This document shows positions 61,530 to 64,000 of a stretch of DNA of 64,000 nt, in pieces. The notes beneath the pieces were generated by a model. It made no database searches and had not been told where the DNA came from. It saw only the letters and a program-made list of their open reading frames with translations. The translations under genes and the position numbers were made by a program. This DNA comes from Acidobacteriota bacterium (lineage in GTDB: Bacteria; Acidobacteriota; Polarisedimenticolia; Polarisedimenticolales; Polarisedimenticolaceae). How positions within the stretch are numbered: position 1 is the stretch's first letter; each line of letters starts with the position of its first letter. The stretch spans positions 20,194 through 84,193 of the forward strand of contig JAOTYK010000018.1 of NCBI GenBank assembly GCA_029861955.1. The letters are read 5' to 3'.

Positions 61530-64000
61530 CGGACGACGAAATTCACGAGGCGTCCCGGGACCACGATGGTCTTGACGATTTGCTTGCCTTCGAGTTGCTG
61601 GGCGACCGTGTCGCGTGCGAGGGCCTCGAGTGTGTCACGGTCCGCGTCACGCGGCGCTTGCACGCGTCCCCGGAGCTTGCCGAGCACCTGAACGACGAGT
61701 TCGAAGTTGTCCTGCTGAAGGAACGCCTCGTCGACGGTCGGTGGCTCGACAATACAGATCGAGTCTTCGTGACCCAGGCGTGACCACAGTTCCTCGCAGA
61801 TGTGGGGTGCCAGTGGGGCCATGCCCCGCAGCCAGCGTTCGGCCTGAGAGCGAACGAGCGCCTGGGGTGTGCGTACGACCTCGTTGACCAGCGACATCAG
61901 CGCCGCGATCCCGGTGTTGAAGTTGAAGGCCTCGAAGGAGTCCGCGATCCGCTTCAGCGCCTGGTTGAGATGAAACTCGAGCGCCCGAGTCTCAGCCGAC
62001 CAGGTGGCCGGATCATCGGTCACCCGCAAAGATTCCGCGAGTTCGCCCTCCGCGTCCACGAACAACTTCCACATCCGATCGAGGAAGCGACGACACCCGG
62101 TGATGCCGTTGGTATCCCATGTGCGTTGATCCGCAAGCGGCGCCATGAACATCTCATACAGGCGGAAGGCATCGGCACCGAAGTCCGCGATCACGTCGTC
62201 GGGATTGATGACGTTGCGCTTCGACTTGGACATGGCCGTCGTGTAGCGATGGACGGCGGCCCCGTCGGACCCACGCACCGATGTTCCGTCCCGTTGTTCG
62301 ACCTCATCGGAGGGTACGTTGCGCCCCGTGTCGTCCTTGAACGCGTCGGCGACCAGCATGCCCTGATTGAACAGTCTTCCAAACGGCTCCGCGGTCGAGA
62401 CGATGCCCAGATCGGCGAGGGCCTTGTGCCAGAAGCGGGCGTACAAGAGATGCATGACGGCATGCGACGCCCCGCCGATGTAGAGATCGACGGGCCCCCA
62501 GTACTTCTCGGCCTCGGGGTCGAACGGCGCGCGGTCGTTGCGGGGGTCCATGAACCGCAGCCAGTACCAACAGCTACCGGCCCAGCCGGGCATGGTGTCC
62601 GTATCCCGTCGTACCGCCTGTCCGGTCGAGGGGTCGATCTGATGGACCCAGTCCGTTGCTCGGGCCAGCGGCGCCGACCCATCGGAGGCCGGACGGAAGT
62701 CCTTCATCTCCGGGAGCTCCACCGGGAGATCCTCTTCGGGTACCCGAACCGTCGTCCCGTCCTCGAGATGCAAGAACGGGAACGGTTCGCCCCAGTAGCG
62801 CTGTCGACTGAAAAGCCAATCGCGAATCTTGTAGGTGACCCGTCGCTTCCCGACACCCCGCTCTTCGAGAAGCGAGACGATCGTCTCCTGTGCCGCTTTC
62901 GACGGGAGCCCGTCGATCGGGCCCGAGTCGACGGACGTGCCGTCTCCGGTAAAACAGACACCCTGTTGCAGGCCATCCTCGCCGTCGGGCGGACGGACGA
63001 CTTCACGGATCGCCAGATCGTGACGTCTTGCAAACTCGTGGTCCCGTTCGTCGTGACCGGGGACGGCCATGATGGCACCGGTGCCGTAGGAGAAGAGGAC
63101 GTAATCGGCAACCCAGATCGGAATCCGCGCCCGCGGATCGTCGGCCGGTAGCAGCGGATTGAGTGCGTAGGCGCCGGTCGGAACGCCGGTCTTCTCCTTG
63201 TCCAGTTCGGTGCGCTCCATCTCGGACTTGGCGGCAGCAGCCCGGACGTAGCCGGTGACCAAATCCCTGTGTTCCGCCGTCGTCAGTTGTTCGACGATCG
63301 GATGTTCCGGCGCGACGACCATGAAGGTCGCACCGAACAGCGTGTCGGGTCGGGTCGTGAAGGCCGTGAGCGTGTCGTCGCCGTTCTCGACGGCGAAACG
63401 GATCTCCGCGCCGTCCGATCGACCGATCCAGGCACGCTGCATCGCCTTGATGGATTCCGGCCAATCCAGGTCGTCGAGATCTTCGAGGAGCCGATCGGCG
63501 TACTCCGTGATCCGAAACATCCACTGCTTCAGCGGACGACGGACGCAAGGGTGATCGCCGCGTTCGGATCGACCGTTGATGACCTCTTCGTTGGCCAGCA
63601 CGGTCTTTAGTTCTTCACACCACCAGACCGGAACCTCGGCCTGGTAGACCAGGCCCTTGTCGTAGAGCTTGGCGAAGATCCACTGGGTCCAGCGATAGAA
63701 CTCGACATGACTCGTGTTGATTTCACGATCCCAGTCGTAGGCCAGCCCGATCAGCGAGAGTTGTCGCTTGAAGTTGGTGACGTTCTCGAGGGTCGTCTCG
63801 GCAGGATGCTTCCCGGTCTGGATCGCATACTGTTCTGCGGGTAGCCCGAACGCATCCCAGCCCATCGGGTGGAGAACGTTGAACCCCTCCATGCGCTTTC
63901 GCCGCGCAACGATGTCGCTGCCGATGTACCCGACCGGATGCCCGACATGCAGCCCCGAGCCCGACGGGTAGGGGAACATGTCCAGAACGTAGTACTTCGG
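61526..64000 (-). CDS. leuS: Leucyl-tRNA synthetase (5' end beyond the window)
   Basis: About 825 residues are visible; the reading frame is open to the window edge, where it reads PKYYVLDMFPYPSG, so roughly 35-40 N-terminal residues are missing. HVGH (HIGH) is intact. The CP1 editing domain has TTRPDTLFGATFMVV, and WFSRQRYWG-like DWLFSRQRYWGEPFPF follows. The KMSKS loop reads AMSKSKRNV (62222-62236), with Ala in place of the first Lys. The C-terminal domain ends IVKTIVVPGRLVNFVV. The GC-rich antisense frames here are shadows. Confidence 0.95.
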   Translation of the reverse strand, partial: PKYYVLDMFPYPSGSGLHVGHPVGYIGSDIVARRKRMEGFNVLHPMGWDAFGLPAEQYAIQTGKHPAETTLENVTNFKRQLSLIGLAYDWDREINTSHVEFYRWTQWIFAKLYDKGLVYQAEVPVWWCEELKTVLANEEVINGRSERGDHPCVRRPLKQWMFRITEYADRLLEDLDDLDWPESIKAMQRAWIGRSDGAEIRFAVENGDDTLTAFTTRPDTLFGATFMVVAPEHPIVEQLTTAEHRDLVTGYVRAAAAKSEMERTELDKEKTGVPTGAYALNPLLPADDPRARIPIWVADYVLFSYGTGAIMAVPGHDERDHEFARRHDLAIREVVRPPDGEDGLQQGVCFTGDGTSVDSGPIDGLPSKAAQETIVSLLEERGVGKRRVTYKIRDWLFSRQRYWGEPFPFLHLEDGTTVRVPEEDLPVELPEMKDFRPASDGSAPLARATDWVHQIDPSTGQAVRRDTDTMPGWAGSCWYWLRFMDPRNDRAPFDPEAEKYWGPVDLYIGGASHAVMHLLYARFWHKALADLGIVSTAEPFGRLFNQGMLVADAFKDDTGRNVPSDEVEQRDGTSVRGSDGAAVHRYTTAMSKSKRNVINPDDVIADFGADAFRLYEMFMAPLADQRTWDTNGITGCRRFLDRMWKLFVDAEGELAESLRVTDDPATWSAETRALEFHLNQALKRIADSFEAFNFNTGIAALMSLVNEVVRTPQALVRSQAERWLRGMAPLAPHICEELWSRLGHEDSICIVEPPTVDEAFLQQDNFELVVQVLGKLRGRVQAPRDADRDTLEALARDTVAQQLEGKQIVKTIVVPGRLVNFVVR

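Overview
The window is about 64 kb of uniformly GC-rich bacterial chromosome, densely packed with housekeeping genes. I found no insertion sequence, phage gene, integrase, CRISPR array or rRNA gene. The cell is Gram-negative: there are outer-membrane beta-barrels ending in Phe, a TonB-dependent receptor with an N-terminal carboxypeptidase-regulatory domain, a CusCBA tripartite pump and many signal peptides. It respires: there is a type-B succinate dehydrogenase, two complex I subunits, ETF:quinone oxidoreductase, and thiolase plus 3-hydroxyacyl-CoA dehydrogenase. An EF-G of the mitochondrial/spd type, Oar-like receptors and FG-GAP/thrombospondin-3 secreted proteins suggest an Acidobacteriota-like lineage. 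That placement is inference, not proof.

Layout. 1-8: the first codons of a gene leaving the window. 107-2578: a degenerate metallo-beta-lactamase-fold protein, tRNA-Gln, gltX and two tRNA-Ser genes. 2587-8968: a leftward copper/silver efflux operon (Cys-rich protein, cusC, cusB, cusA). 9017-15409: serS on the minus strand, then murA, a HIT protein, thiolase, 3-hydroxybutyryl-CoA dehydrogenase, mutT and a pseudouridine synthase. 15501-20900: a 1799-residue secreted calcium-binding protein. 20897-27308: a RecA-fold ATPase, EF-G and sdhCAB, all leftward. 27384-31869: a helicase-exonuclease fusion, a DUF1684 lipoprotein, aroK and HU. 31866-38024: leftward mtaB/purE/purD/FmdB and a cell-wall amidase pair. 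38129-47841: an outer-membrane barrel, a PDZ histidine kinase, an NtrC-type regulator and a TonB receptor. 47965-50654: cysS, yraN, tRNA-Gly and a TlpA-like thioredoxin. 50642-54925: leftward lpd, E2, lipB and lipA, i.e. a lipoyl enzyme set with its own lipoylation enzymes. 55179-60512: DUF2203, nuoB, a MidA/NDUFAF7-like methyltransferase, ETF-QO, a Rieske protein, nuoI and a secreted protein. 60525-64000: a propeller protein and leuS, which is cut by the window edge.

Regulation. Many transcription units have good sigma70-like promoters (TTGNNN, 16-18 bp, TANNNT), listed individually. Two of them place the transcription start within a few bases of the ATG, which suggests leaderless mRNAs. The features most worth following are the MrfA/MrfB-like fusion, the complex I methyltransferase next to nuoB, the ETF-QO lacking one cluster cysteine, the PDZ kinase sandwiched between outer-membrane protein genes, lipB without a canonical start codon, and a perfect hairpin in the tRNA-Gly leader.
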